Assembly (NCBI GenBank): GCA_964612145.1
Contig: CAZTBP010000011.1
Location: 62,001 to 126,000 of the forward strand
DNA from: JAGNLV01 sp964612145
GTDB taxonomy: Bacteria > Zixibacteria > MSB-5A5 > GN15 > FEB-12
Length of the DNA stretch: 64,000 nucleotides
Reading direction: 5' to 3'
Below the pieces are notes generated by a model, which was not told the DNA's origin, did not search any database, and saw nothing but the letters and a program-made list of their open reading frames with translations. The position numbers and the translations under genes were made by a program. Each line of letters begins with the position of its first letter. Within the stretch, counting starts at the first letter, position 1. This document shows, one piece after another, positions 16,223-24,261 of this stretch.

Positions 16223-16852
16223 TCAGCCGCCCATTCCGGGATGCGGGTTGCCGCCCCTGCCGCCGCCCATACCGCCGGAGAACGCTTGAGCGACGCCCTC
16301 AGCGAGGCCGCGGATGTTGCCGGTCAGCAGCATCTTCCAGCCATCGGGGCTCTGCTTGAGCGAGACGACTTCCATGTTCTCGTTCATGACCTGACCCATG
16401 TGCGACATCCGGGAGCGGACGACGAAGTGTGTCAGCGAGTCGCCCTCGGTAACTTTCCCGATGAAGTCGGTGGTGAGGCCCTCCATAGTCGGTGTGAGGT
16501 CGGGGACGATCATGGTCAGGGCGGTCAGCGACCGGGCGAAAAAGGAGTCCGCCGGCAGCGTTTCGATATTGGCAAGCTGCCCCTGGAGGCCGTCGGGCGG
16601 CGCCGGGGTTGTCGAATCGGCGGCGTCGGCGGTGACGGCCTGTTCGAAGCCAGTCATGACCGGCAGGAGGATCTGGCGGTATTCAGCGAGCGCCTCCGCG
16701 TGTGTGTGTCGGGCGACTTCCATGAAGTTCAGACTCTTCATGGCGTCGTAGGCGGCGGTCGCGACATCCTGGGGTGCGGTGGGCTGGGCCATCGCGGTCG
16801 AGCCGATAGTCAGGGCCAGAATCAGCGCTCCGGCCGTCTTGAGTAGTTGCAT
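16223..16852 (-). CDS. Secreted protein with glycine-rich tail, unknown
   Basis: A 209-residue protein with a clear signal peptide (LILALTIGSTAMA). The mature region begins QPTAPQDVATAAYDAMKSLNFMEVARHTHAEALAEYRQ, here spanning residues 23-60 and broken for length, and resembles small stress- or nutrient-related periplasmic proteins with NTF2-like layout, ending in a Gly/Met-rich tail (GGMGGGRGGN). I do not recognise the family. The gene is monocistronic with its own terminator. Confidence 0.7.
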   Translation of the reverse strand: MQLLKTAGALILALTIGSTAMAQPTAPQDVATAAYDAMKSLNFMEVARHTHAEALAEYRQILLPVMTGFEQAVTADAADSTTPAPPDGLQGQLANIETLPADSFFARSLTALTMIVPDLTPTMEGLTTDFIGKVTEGDSLTHFVVRSRMSHMGQVMNENMEVVSLKQSPDGWKMLLTGNIRGLAEGVAQAFSGGMGGGRGGNPHPGMGG

Positions 16853-17482
16853 AAGAACCTTTCATCCAGCGTTCTGAGTCAAAGTCGGGGCCAACGTACG
16901 GTTTGATCCGGGTGAGGGCAAGGTAAAACCCCGGATTGGCCGGTTTGGTGTTATACGTTTTGGGTTTGGCGGAAGTCGCGAATTTGTCGATACCGGACTT
17001 CGTCGGTTTGGCTTTAGTCGCAAGGCGATGGCGCGTCGCCGGTTGCGGGGATTTGGGTTTGTTTGGTGCTTTTGGGTTGTGCGCTGTTGCGGATCTCATC
17101 CAAAACCCGCGCACCGTTGATCGCGGGATAGTACCTCTACCCTGCGTTGCGGGGACGGATTTTAGTGTGAAGTTGTTGCGAATTTACTTCGGGTGAGAGT
17201 GACAGAGCCGCTTCGGAATTTGCCCTTGCAGCAGACTTTTGCTGTAACGACTACGGCAGGAGAACATCGGGCAAACTTGTCCACCCGTTAAGCGCTGCCA
17301 GGCATGGACATATCATTGTTGGTCGCAGCCATGAGGAGGCCGGCTTTGATATCCAGCGAGATAATTGGGTCAGGCCGCCATCGGAATCGTGGGACCGGTC
17401 CGATACGGCTTTTTTCGCCGTGGCCGCTGATATACAACGAGTCGCTCAGGGCGGCGTTGGCCCCGAGACGCTGCCGCATAAA
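16853..17482. other. 630-bp gap without a supported gene; strongly G/T-skewed part
   Basis: The plus strand from about 16880 to 17090 is rich in G and T with recurring GGTTTGG/GGGTTTGG words, then returns to average composition. Open frames here lack ribosome sites and family features. A 63-codon minus frame at 17288-17479 has no recognisable content. The cluster near 17220-17266 contains TTGCCC...GGGCAA arms. I see no RNA gene. Confidence 0.5.
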
Positions 17483-17483
17483 T

Positions 17484-17516
17484 AAAAAAGCCCCGGTTCA
17501 AGCCGGAGCTTTACAT
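17484..17516 (-). terminator. Rho-independent terminator of the cupin gene
   Basis: AAAGC(C)CCGG and CCGG(A)GCTTT pair with one mismatch around TTCAAG; on the minus strand a T6 tract (TTTTTTATT) follows. It lies about 16 bp past the cupin stop. Confidence 0.8.
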
Positions 17517-17531
17517 TTGATCTGATCTTTG

Positions 17532-17903
17532 TTAGCCGAGAGACGCCACTTTGTTGCCGATATGATCGTAGACTTCCTTAAGCGGCTCCTTTGGGCTGAA
17601 TTCAACAAATGAAGTGTCTTCTTCCACCCAGACGGTATGACCGGCAGGCCAATAGAACATCTCACCAGCCCGGCAGATCTCTTCCGTGCCGTCACCGTAA
17701 CGCACATGAATAGCTCCTTCGAGCATATATCCCCAGTGTGGGCATTGACATTTGTCGCCGGGCAAGCCCTCAAGCAGAGGTGTGGCATTTGCACCCGCGT
17801 CCAACGTAACATAAGCGACGGCCATTTCATCCCATTCGCTGACGCGAAAAGTTGCCACGGGCAAATCCAATCTTACCGGTAGTTCTTCCTTTTTCAACTT
17901 CAC
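17532..17903 (-). CDS. Single-domain cupin protein
   Basis: A 123-residue protein of the cupin fold: GDKCQCPHWGYMLEGAIHVRYGDG corresponds to motif 1 (split here from residues 49-72), with only one His retained in place of the usual HxH, and AGEMFYWPAGHTVWVEED to motif 2. It resembles small cupins found as regulators or isomerases of unknown substrate. Metal binding would have to use the Cys/His set of KCQCPHW. The gene is monocistronic with a clear terminator and about 480 bp of upstream spacer. Confidence 0.78.
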   Translation of the reverse strand: MKLKKEELPVRLDLPVATFRVSEWDEMAVAYVTLDAGANATPLLEGLPGDKCQCPHWGYMLEGAIHVRYGDGTEEICRAGEMFYWPAGHTVWVEEDTSFVEFSPKEPLKEVYDHIGNKVASLG

Positions 17904-18287
17904 GGTCTTTATTCCTTTGTCTTTGATTTCTCCCAGTACGGGAGTTGTTGGCTACTCCTGAAGTGTGCTTCGAGGTGTGGTAGGTTCAGTTAGAACGTGG
18001 CTTTACAGACTAAGTTCCCGAGCAGCGCATGATATAATCTGTATATAGTTGCCCTATGTGGTCCAGTTGCACAAAATACCGTGTCAGATTGGAGAATTCC
18101 TGTTTTTTCGCTTACGAGTCTGAAATGCGATTACACGCAATCCCCCCTCCTGCTGCAAAGTCATTTGGAGTCATTGAGTTGACGCGTGAGAGTCTCTTTG
18201 TCGGCCGTCAGAACGCGAAGCGGGGTGTCCCGGATGAGGCGGCGGTGACAGAATGGCCGGTGGTGCGTCGGCTACGAATAAGTCAAA
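17904..18287. other. Intergenic spacer upstream of the cupin gene
   Basis: No supported gene. The part near 17990-18060 is AT-richer and could hold the cupin promoter (minus strand), though no convincing -35/-10 pair stands out. Open frames on both strands here lack ribosome binding sites and recognisable protein content. The right end passes into the structured element at 18288. Confidence 0.4.
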
Positions 18288-18365
18288 GCAGGGCGGAACC
18301 CGGAGCGGTTTCGCCGTGCAGAATCGACAGCCCTGCCCGGTGGAATTGCTGAAGAGTTCCACCGG
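18288..18365. repeat. Highly structured intergenic element (three stem pairs)
   Basis: Outer arms GCAGGGC (18288-18294) and GCCCTGC (18330-18336) enclose GGCGGAACC (18292-18300) and GGTTTCGCC (18307-18315, one mismatch). Immediately after comes CCGGTGGAA (18337-18345) with TTCCACCGG (18357-18365), a perfect 9-bp stem. The last hairpin is 24 bp past the DUF3024 stop and may terminate it. The compact multi-stem design is compatible with a dispersed repeat or structured RNA. Confidence 0.5.
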
Positions 18366-18388
18366 CGCTTTGCCGCTACAGGAAGCAC

Positions 18389-18736
18389 CTAGCCCCAGAA
18401 ACAGGCCATTTCGTCTTTATCAACGAGCTTCAGGAAGGCCAGTAGTGACGGGACTTCGGACTCAAGCGGGTAGGCATGCCACTTGAGGTCCTGTCGCATC
18501 CAGAAGACTTTCCAGACGTTTTGCGTGCGAACATATCTGGTTTTGGCGACGGATTCCTCAATAGTGCGCCGGGGGTCGTTCCAGAAGGGTCGGATTTCGA
18601 ATATTTCGATGCTCTGGCCCTTGATACGGTAGCCCAGGTCGAGTTTGTCCCGGATGTCTTCACGCGGTCGCCGTTTTGCCATGTAGTCGTCCATGAGTTG
18701 CTTGTGTTGAGCCAGTTCTTCTTTGGTAAAGGCCAT
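18389..18736 (-). CDS. DUF3024 protein
   Basis: A 115-residue protein matching the DUF3024 family over its full length: YMAKRRPREDIRDKLDLGYR, GQSIEIFEIRPFWNDP, VAKTRYVRTQNVWKVFWMRQDLKWHAYPLE (in two blocks) and LVDKDEMACFWG at the end. The ATG at 18736 is preceded by GGAGA at 5 bp. The reading frame remains open upstream to an ATG at 18904 that belongs to a transposase remnant, so a fused read-through product of 171 residues is possible but probably accidental. Function of DUF3024 is unknown. Confidence 0.85.
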   Translation of the reverse strand: MAFTKEELAQHKQLMDDYMAKRRPREDIRDKLDLGYRIKGQSIEIFEIRPFWNDPRRTIEESVAKTRYVRTQNVWKVFWMRQDLKWHAYPLESEVPSLLAFLKLVDKDEMACFWG

Positions 18737-18841
18737 GCTGATCTCCGTACGTCTGCGGTGGTGATTGACTGTTCTGAATAGAATGAAGCGGGCGGGGTTG
18801 TTTGGCAAGGGGAATGTCGTGTAAAGTCTGTTTGGCGGCTG

Positions 18842-18904
18842 GTAGGTTACGTGAGTCAGAAAGACCCAGTCACCTGATCGGAAGCAGCGACGGAGTTTGC
18901 TCAT
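18842..18904 (-). pseudogene. 5' fragment of the REP-associated transposase
   Basis: These 63 bp encode MSKLRRCFRSGDWVFLTHVTY, the first 21 codons of the transposase at 19038-19535, and match it at 60 of 63 positions (19473-19535). The similarity stops abruptly after codon 21. It is a truncated duplicate that now lies, in frame, upstream of the DUF3024 gene. Confidence 0.85.
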
Positions 18905-19006
18905 GCCGGGAAGATTGTTTCAATGTCAGGATTGGACAATCGCATTTTGGAGTATAGCCGAGCGGGGCTCGGCTTTGGGGGTCAAAACCCCTGTGGTTTT
19001 GACCCC
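18842..19006. repeat. 165-bp direct repeat, copy A (with two hairpins)
   Basis: Aligns without gaps to 19473-19637 (offset 631). Besides the transposase fragment it carries GCCGAG-cgggg-CTCGGC and a perfect 12-bp stem GGGGTCAAAACC (18978-18989) / GGTTTTGACCCC (18995-19006). It begins 3' of the transposase stop by about 30 bp, so the transposase is flanked by the two copies. Confidence 0.8.
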
Positions 19007-19037
19007 TTCGGGGCGAACCTTTGGTTCGACCAAGTCC

Positions 19038-19535
19038 CTATTCACCGAACAGACCGTCAAACTCATCTTCGATCCTCCAATTCCGCTCATACATCCCCTT
19101 CCGAAGGAATTCATCGAGACTCGACCATTTCCACTCAAACGGATCCTCGGTCAAACCGTGCTTCACCGGGTTGAAATGGATATAATCGAGGTGCCGGTTT
19201 AGGTCGGTGGCGTCCCGGATGATGTGATCATAAAACCGCAATTGCCACACGCGTCCTGAGGTCACGTTATGGGCGGTGCGGTAACGAGCGGAGAATGCCA
19301 GCTTTATACGTCGGCACAAGAGAGGCACGCTGGCGGTACCGGTGTCAAGCAACAGGTGAACATGATCGGGGAGGATAACCCAGGCGTAGGGCGTCACCCC
19401 GTCTTTGCGGCAATGCAATTGAAGGACATTAAGAAAGTCGGAGGCGTGTTCAAGGAGGATGGGACGCCGTTTGTAGGTGACGTGTGTGAGAAAGACCCAG
19501 TCACCTGATCGGAAGCAGCGACGGAGTTTGCTCAT
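19038..19535 (-). CDS. REP-associated tyrosine transposase (RAYT, Y1_Tnp)
   Basis: A 165-residue single-domain HUH transposase. The metal-binding motif is VILPDHVHLLL and the nucleophilic Tyr is probably in HLDYIHFNPVKHGL; WQLRFYDHIIRD and WKWSS are also typical of TnpA-REP proteins. The start MSKLRRCF is chosen because upstream codons are hairpin DNA. Such proteins cut and rejoin single-stranded DNA at REP hairpins and are often domesticated. Here it is flanked on both sides by related hairpins (18958-19006 and 19588-19635). The length is normal, so it is probably intact. Confidence 0.9.
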   Translation of the reverse strand: MSKLRRCFRSGDWVFLTHVTYKRRPILLEHASDFLNVLQLHCRKDGVTPYAWVILPDHVHLLLDTGTASVPLLCRRIKLAFSARYRTAHNVTSGRVWQLRFYDHIIRDATDLNRHLDYIHFNPVKHGLTEDPFEWKWSSLDEFLRKGMYERNWRIEDEFDGLFGE

Positions 19536-19637
19536 GCCGGGAAGATTATTCCAAAGACAGGGAGCGACAATCACATTTTGGAGATTAGCCGAGCAGGGCT
19601 CGGCTTTGGGGGTCAAAACCACAGGGGTTTTGACCTA
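19473..19637. repeat. 165-bp direct repeat, copy B (with two hairpins)
   Basis: Includes the transposase start region, GCCGAG-caggg-CTCGGC and a 10-bp stem GGTCAAAACC (19611-19620) / GGTTTTGACC (19626-19635). The loop ACAGG is the reverse complement of the copy A loop CCTGT. Lies 31 bp past the sucD stop, so it may also end that transcript. Confidence 0.8.
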
Positions 19638-19667
19638 CTCGGCTACTTTACGATTCGCTCCTCCCCA

Positions 19668-20534
19668 TCACACCCCCAGCTTTTTCAAGACCTCGGGGAT
19701 ATCGGAGAAGGTTTTGCAGGGATGGGCGCCGTGGTCGGCAAGGAGATCGAGCTTCTCTTTAGCGGTGCCCATTTTACCTTCGATGATAGCGCCGGCGTGG
19801 CCCATCCGTTTACCGGGGGGCGCAAACATCCCGCCGATCATCGCCAGCACCGGCGTTTTCATATCGGGGATGACTTTCGCGGCGCGTTCTTCGTAGACGC
19901 CGCCTATCTCGCCGCACATGACGACCGCTTTGGTATCGGGATCGGCCTCGAACTTGAGCAGGATCTCGTCGAAGGTCGAGCCGAGGACCGGGTCGCCGCC
20001 GAGGCCGACACAGGTCGATTCGCCGTAGCCGGAGCGGGTGAGGGTGTCGGCGACATAATAGGTGATGGAGCCCGAGCGGGAGACGGTGCCGACGCGGCCC
20101 GGTTCAAAGGCGATGTCGGGCATGATGCCGAGGTTGGCCTGCCCGGGGGTGATGACGCCGGCGGTGTTGCCGCCGATGACGGTGGTGCCGTGTTTGACGG
20201 CCTCGCCGCGGACGTGCAGCATGTCGTGGATGGGGATGTGCTCGGGGATCACCACGAGGAATTTGATGCCGGCGCGGATGGCCTCGATGGCGGCTTCTTT
20301 TACGAACTTGGCCGGGAGAAAGATGACGGAGACATCGGCGCCGGTTTGTTCGATGCATTCGGCGACGGTGTCGAAGACCGGTTTGCCGTCGACGTCCTGG
20401 CCGCCCTTGCCGGGGGTTACGCCGCCGACGATGTTGGTGCCGTAGGTAATCATGCGTCCGGTGTGGAATTTGCCGGCGCCGCCGGTGATTCCCTGGACCA
20501 TGACGCGGGAGTTTTTATCGACGAGGATAGCCAT
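19668..20534 (-). CDS. sucD: Succinyl-CoA synthetase alpha subunit
   Basis: A 288-residue CoA-binding subunit that, with SucC, interconverts succinyl-CoA and succinate with nucleotide triphosphate formation in the TCA cycle. MAILVDKNSRVMVQGITGG begins the CoA-binding Rossmann domain; GNTAGVITPGQANLGIMP and SRSGSITYY follow; the phospho-histidine is in KRMGHAGAII. The ATG shares its A with the sucC stop (TAATG), so the pair is translationally coupled. A longer open frame upstream lies inside sucC and is not used. Closely related ligases use malate or citrate, but the sdhCAB neighbourhood favours succinate. Confidence 0.95.
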   Translation of the reverse strand: MAILVDKNSRVMVQGITGGAGKFHTGRMITYGTNIVGGVTPGKGGQDVDGKPVFDTVAECIEQTGADVSVIFLPAKFVKEAAIEAIRAGIKFLVVIPEHIPIHDMLHVRGEAVKHGTTVIGGNTAGVITPGQANLGIMPDIAFEPGRVGTVSRSGSITYYVADTLTRSGYGESTCVGLGGDPVLGSTFDEILLKFEADPDTKAVVMCGEIGGVYEERAAKVIPDMKTPVLAMIGGMFAPPGKRMGHAGAIIEGKMGTAKEKLDLLADHGAHPCKTFSDIPEVLKKLGV

Positions 20535-21733
20535 TAGTTGCCCCCTTTCGCATTGGCGGCGAGTTCGACGGCGCGTTTGGAGATGGTTTCGATAGGGGTT
20601 TCGATGCCGTGGATCTCGACCTTTTCGAACAGTTCGGGTGATTCTTTTTTGGCTTCGTCGAACATGCGGACGCCCTCCTGCCACATGTTACCGGTCATGC
20701 GCATGACCATGGGTTTGGACAGGCCGTGGTCGTTGAGGAACATAATGACGCCTTTGGCGAAGTCGTCGCAGCGGGAGATGCCGCCGAAGCGGGCGCCGAA
20801 GATTGCTTTGACGCTGGGGTTTTCATCGAGCAGGACGAGCATTTTGGCGATTCGTTCGGGGCTGGGGCCGCCGCCGGAGTCCATGAAGTTGGCGGGTTTG
20901 CCGCCGTAGTAGTGGATGAAGTCGTTGCCCATGATGCCGAAGCCGGCGCCGCCGGGAAACATGCCGATGTCGCCGTCGAGGTCGAGGTACGGTATTCCCC
21001 ATTCTGTGGCTTTAGCCTCGGTAGGTGTCATCTCCCCTTCTTCGTGGCGGTGTTCGATGTCGGGGATGCTGAGTTCGGGGTGCCGGAAGAGGGCGTCGTC
21101 ATCGAGCGAGACGCGGGAGTCGGCGGCAATGAGGGTACCTTCGGCGGTGAGGACCAGCGGATTTATCTCGAGCAGTTTGGCGTCGATTTTCCGGAAGAGG
21201 TTGTAAAGTTTGACGATGATCGGGGCGGCGTTTTTCAGCAGATCGGACGGAATGCCGATTTTCTTGGCGATGCCGATGGCATCGAAGGTATATAGTTCCT
21301 GGTCGATGGTCAGCGGGTGGCGGACGATTTTCTCGGGGGTTTTTTCGGCGATTTGTTCGATATCGACGCCGCCTTCGCCGGAGGCGATCACGACCAGCTG
21401 GTAGTTGGCGCGGTCGATAGTGACGCCGAGGTAGTATTCGGTTTTGATGTCGAGTTTGGGTTCGATCAGGACGGTGTTGACGTTGTAGCCTCGGATGTTG
21501 GCGCCGAAGATGGCATCGGCGGCGGTGCGGGCCTCGTTGGGGCCGTCGGCAAGTTTGATACCGCCGGCTTTGCCGCGTCCGCCGGTGAGGACCTGGGCCT
21601 TGACGACAACGGGGCCGTCGATGGCGCGGGCGGCGTTGAGGGCCTCGTCGGGGGTGTGGCAGACGTGGCGTGGTGAGACGGGGATGCCGGCTTTTTCTAA
21701 AAGTTCTTTGCCTTCGTATTCGTACAGGCGCAT
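20534..21733 (-). CDS. sucC: Succinyl-CoA synthetase beta subunit
   Basis: A 399-residue ATP-grasp subunit. MRLYEYEGKELLEKAGIPV is the standard N-terminus; VVVKAQVLTGGRGKAGG is the nucleotide-binding loop, EINPLVL lies in the grasp domain, and GGAGFGIMGNDFIHYYGGKPANFMDSGGG (two blocks) begins the CoA-ligase domain. AAAGGAA lies 8 bp before the ATG. It is first in a two-gene sucCD operon. Upstream is a G-rich divergent spacer shared with the secreted protein at 21876. Confidence 0.95.
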   Translation of the reverse strand: MRLYEYEGKELLEKAGIPVSPRHVCHTPDEALNAARAIDGPVVVKAQVLTGGRGKAGGIKLADGPNEARTAADAIFGANIRGYNVNTVLIEPKLDIKTEYYLGVTIDRANYQLVVIASGEGGVDIEQIAEKTPEKIVRHPLTIDQELYTFDAIGIAKKIGIPSDLLKNAAPIIVKLYNLFRKIDAKLLEINPLVLTAEGTLIAADSRVSLDDDALFRHPELSIPDIEHRHEEGEMTPTEAKATEWGIPYLDLDGDIGMFPGGAGFGIMGNDFIHYYGGKPANFMDSGGGPSPERIAKMLVLLDENPSVKAIFGARFGGISRCDDFAKGVIMFLNDHGLSKPMVMRMTGNMWQEGVRMFDEAKKESPELFEKVEIHGIETPIETISKRAVELAANAKGGN

Positions 21734-21757
21734 GGGGCGCGTTCCTTTATGGTTTAC

Positions 21758-21818
21758 GGGGGCTGTTGTTTTGGGGGTAATTTAGGGGGTTGGGCGGGGA
21801 TGTCAACGGGTTTGGGGG
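21758..21818 (+). other. G-run cluster with G-quadruplex potential
   Basis: Seven runs of three to five G occur on the plus strand (21758-21762, 21773-21777, 21785-21789, 21792-21794, 21796-21799, 21808-21810, 21814-21818), with loops of 1-10 nt. It sits between the divergent sucC and secreted-protein genes. Confidence 0.5.
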
Positions 21819-21875
21819 CGTGTTTTTTCTTGTGAAATGAAGATATGGAGGTAGTTTATAGGAGGAGGTGAATTT

Positions 21876-23360
21876 GTGAAAAGAACGGCATTCCTGGCTA
21901 CGGTGCTATTGTTGTTACTACTCTGCATGGTAATCGAGATATCGGCGGCTGAGGCTGTACGGATTCACACGGAGTACCTGAATTCGGGCGACAGTGCGGG
22001 CATAGTCCGACCTTTAATTAACGCTGACGGCGCTCTCGTGGGGCTGCTGAATCAGTTGGGGTACTCGCAATTGGAAATTCGTGATTGGACCTCGAGCTTT
22101 GGATATGACACTCTTACCATTGGCGGCACTATTTACGACGTGGCGGCTCAGGACGCAGGGAGTCATTGGGACATCTACGTTGCATCCGAACTTCCAACTC
22201 ACTTCAGACCATTTCCCGGACTAACCTATTTGCGGTATGATGAAGGTGAAACCTATAGAGATACGTTGTACCTCCATGACTTAGCGAACCAGTGGCATTC
22301 GCAGGATATCCCGGAAGAAATTGTTACGATGAATGTCGATGTCCCGGGCCGTTTGGCAGATGGTGTGATAGCTGAATACGTTATGAAGGTCATGCAATCC
22401 GATGCCGGCGGTGGCGGGGCGTTCGGTTGGTTCTATGCCACGTGGTCGTTTCTTCTCACCCGAGACATCATGGATACTCTTCTATCATTATGGGCAACGC
22501 AGATGGTTGTAGGTCAGTTCGGTGATGACGAACGTCTTCGCAATGCCGGATTTCAACAATGGGCCAGCTGGGGTGAGGACTTTACCGGCGGAACATATTC
22601 CTACTCTGGTACTCGTTTAGTTGTTCCTGGCGTATTCGAAGAGGGCTATGAGAAGGGGGCGATCGAAGGGATTCTGTCCGGCGATTTTGCCGAGAATTAT
22701 CCCGGTGATGAGCTGTTGATCTACGGTTCACCGGACCTCCCCACAACCGGCTGCCAGAGAGTTCTCGACACAACGTTGGAGCGTTTGTGGGTAGACAGTG
22801 CTGCTGTTTACGAACCGATGGCGACCTGGGCGGCAAGACGCTTTATCATAGGGATGCACAATGAGTCAACCGATCCGCTAGTGGTTCTCGTCTCATACGA
22901 AACCGGTGAAGTAGTTCAGCAGATTGAGCTTGAATACGAATTCTCGGAGATCGAGTTCTTTACGTTTGGGCAAGGAGGTACGTCCGCCGGACATGTTGGA
23001 AAATACCACGATACTGCGATTGTCTACTCTTTTGATCAGGCAACAGATGTACCTGATGAAGCGGCGCAACTACTTCCGAGGCACTTCACCCTCAAGCAGA
23101 ATTACCCGAACCCGTTTAATGGCGAGACGACGATTGCGTTTTCTCTTGGTCGCAAAGGGCAGATACGCGCGGTCGTTTACAACCTGTTGGGTCAGGAGGT
23201 GGCGGTGCTGGCCGACCGGGAGTTTGGTCCCGGGGAACATACACTGAGGTGGGACGGGTCCGACAGTTCCGGCGAGGAGGCTGCCAGCGGGATCTATCTT
23301 TTCAAAATAACCACTGATGACGAAGAGAGTCGGTCGATTCGGATGGTGTATGTGAAGTAG
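21876..23360 (+). CDS. Secreted protein with type IX-like C-terminal sorting domain
   Basis: A 494-residue exported protein, GTG start with AGGAGGTGA a few bases upstream. A signal peptide (about residues 1-25) is followed by a roughly 370-residue region I do not recognise, rich in aromatic residues. The last 85 residues are a clear secretion-tail module: FTLKQNYPNPFNGETTI, AVVYNLLGQEVAVL, LRWDGSDSSGEEAASGIYLFKI, ending SIRMVYVK. This type A-like tail directs secretion or surface anchoring in FCB bacteria. It overlaps no gene but ends 3 bp from the convergent gene at 23364. Confidence 0.82.
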   Translation: MKRTAFLATVLLLLLLCMVIEISAAEAVRIHTEYLNSGDSAGIVRPLINADGALVGLLNQLGYSQLEIRDWTSSFGYDTLTIGGTIYDVAAQDAGSHWDIYVASELPTHFRPFPGLTYLRYDEGETYRDTLYLHDLANQWHSQDIPEEIVTMNVDVPGRLADGVIAEYVMKVMQSDAGGGGAFGWFYATWSFLLTRDIMDTLLSLWATQMVVGQFGDDERLRNAGFQQWASWGEDFTGGTYSYSGTRLVVPGVFEEGYEKGAIEGILSGDFAENYPGDELLIYGSPDLPTTGCQRVLDTTLERLWVDSAAVYEPMATWAARRFIIGMHNESTDPLVVLVSYETGEVVQQIELEYEFSEIEFFTFGQGGTSAGHVGKYHDTAIVYSFDQATDVPDEAAQLLPRHFTLKQNYPNPFNGETTIAFSLGRKGQIRAVVYNLLGQEVAVLADREFGPGEHTLRWDGSDSSGEEAASGIYLFKITTDDEESRSIRMVYVK

Positions 23361-23363
23361 GTT

Positions 23364-24215
23364 CTAGTGGGTTGTATCGACTGAGGCTGAGTCTGTCATC
23401 GTAGTTCCGGATGGTTCCGGGATGGCCAGTTCGAACTCCACGCCGCCGTTGCGGAAGTCGATCAGGCGTTGTAGGGGATTGGCGGCGGACAGATCGATAC
23501 AGCCGTGGGGGGCGCCGGTGCGATTGGGGAAAGCGCCCCTGGTTTGGGGCTCCGGAGCGGCGGGGTCGTCGTAGTAGCTGTAAAGTCGGCGGGAAATCGA
23601 CAGGGAGTTTCCGGACTTGTCGGAAATGGTGTTGTCGGAGCAATCCTCCCAGAAGAAGTAAATCGGGATTTTCTGATCGCGGACCTCGCGCATGTGCTCG
23701 TTTGAGAGAACGAGGTGCATCAGCGGCGCGCGGCCGTCGACAGTATGGCAGCTCGGGCCGGCGGAGTCGGGGATGACGTCGGCAAGGCCGACGATCTGCC
23801 AGACGAGGTGCGGGTAGCTGTCGGAGCGGGCGGTCTCGAGGCGTCGGGCGTTGAAGTATTTCCAGTTACAGGTATCGTGGAGGTAGCCGGGAAGGATCTC
23901 GGTGATATCGATGGCGCGGCTGCTGACGGCGATTTTGAAATCGAAGCCGGCGAGGGCGCGGTCGTTGGTTTCGATCCAAACCGGGATGGTGTCATTGAGG
24001 CGCATGTTGTCGATGTGGATGCGGTCGATGGCGATTTCGTAGTAGCCGGGCGGTTCGGTCCTGATTGTGTCGGGGGCGCCCGCGGCGGAGCTATCGGGCG
24101 GAACGGTTGTGTCAGCTGAGGCTGGGTCGGCGACCTGAATCGGTTCGGCAGCAGGCGCGGAGCTCAAGGCCAAAAGGCAGAAGAGTATTATGGCGGCGAG
24201 GCGGTTCATGTTCAT
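23364..24215 (-). CDS. Secreted protein, possible cohesin-like beta-sandwich
   Basis: About 283 residues; the ATG at 24215 is chosen over a TTG at 24227. After the signal peptide there is a Pro/Ser/Asp/Thr-rich linker, then a domain starting IHIDNMRLNDTIPVWIET and continuing ALAGFDFKIAVSSRAIDITEILPG. This layout (a polar strand, then AGFxFxI, then a xxILPG turn) is that of cohesin-type sandwiches. It shares IYFFWEDCSDN with LDFFWADCDDN of the next gene, so the two are paralogues. There is no sorting tail. Function unknown. Confidence 0.68.
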   Translation of the reverse strand: MNMNRLAAIILFCLLALSSAPAAEPIQVADPASADTTVPPDSSAAGAPDTIRTEPPGYYEIAIDRIHIDNMRLNDTIPVWIETNDRALAGFDFKIAVSSRAIDITEILPGYLHDTCNWKYFNARRLETARSDSYPHLVWQIVGLADVIPDSAGPSCHTVDGRAPLMHLVLSNEHMREVRDQKIPIYFFWEDCSDNTISDKSGNSLSISRRLYSYYDDPAAPEPQTRGAFPNRTGAPHGCIDLSAANPLQRLIDFRNGGVEFELAIPEPSGTTMTDSASVDTTH

Positions 24216-24261
24216 TATACGGGTCAATCTACGAAGAACGCCACAGAAATGACAGGGGGAA

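Noticed and set aside
17288..17479. 63-codon minus-strand frame before the cupin terminator
   Set aside because: No ribosome site, no signal or family motif, and it lies after a terminator.
18171..18362. 63-codon minus-strand frame with several Cys residues
   Set aside because: It coincides with the multi-stem element; coding sense is doubtful.
20104..20358. His/Arg-rich minus-strand frame (84 codons)
   Set aside because: It is an out-of-frame reading of sucD; the unusual composition follows from codon shift.
19578..20537. Long plus-strand open frame opposite sucD (319 codons)
   Set aside because: It is the complementary shadow of sucD with Gly/Asp/Ala repeats and no family; the minus strand holds a clear sucD.
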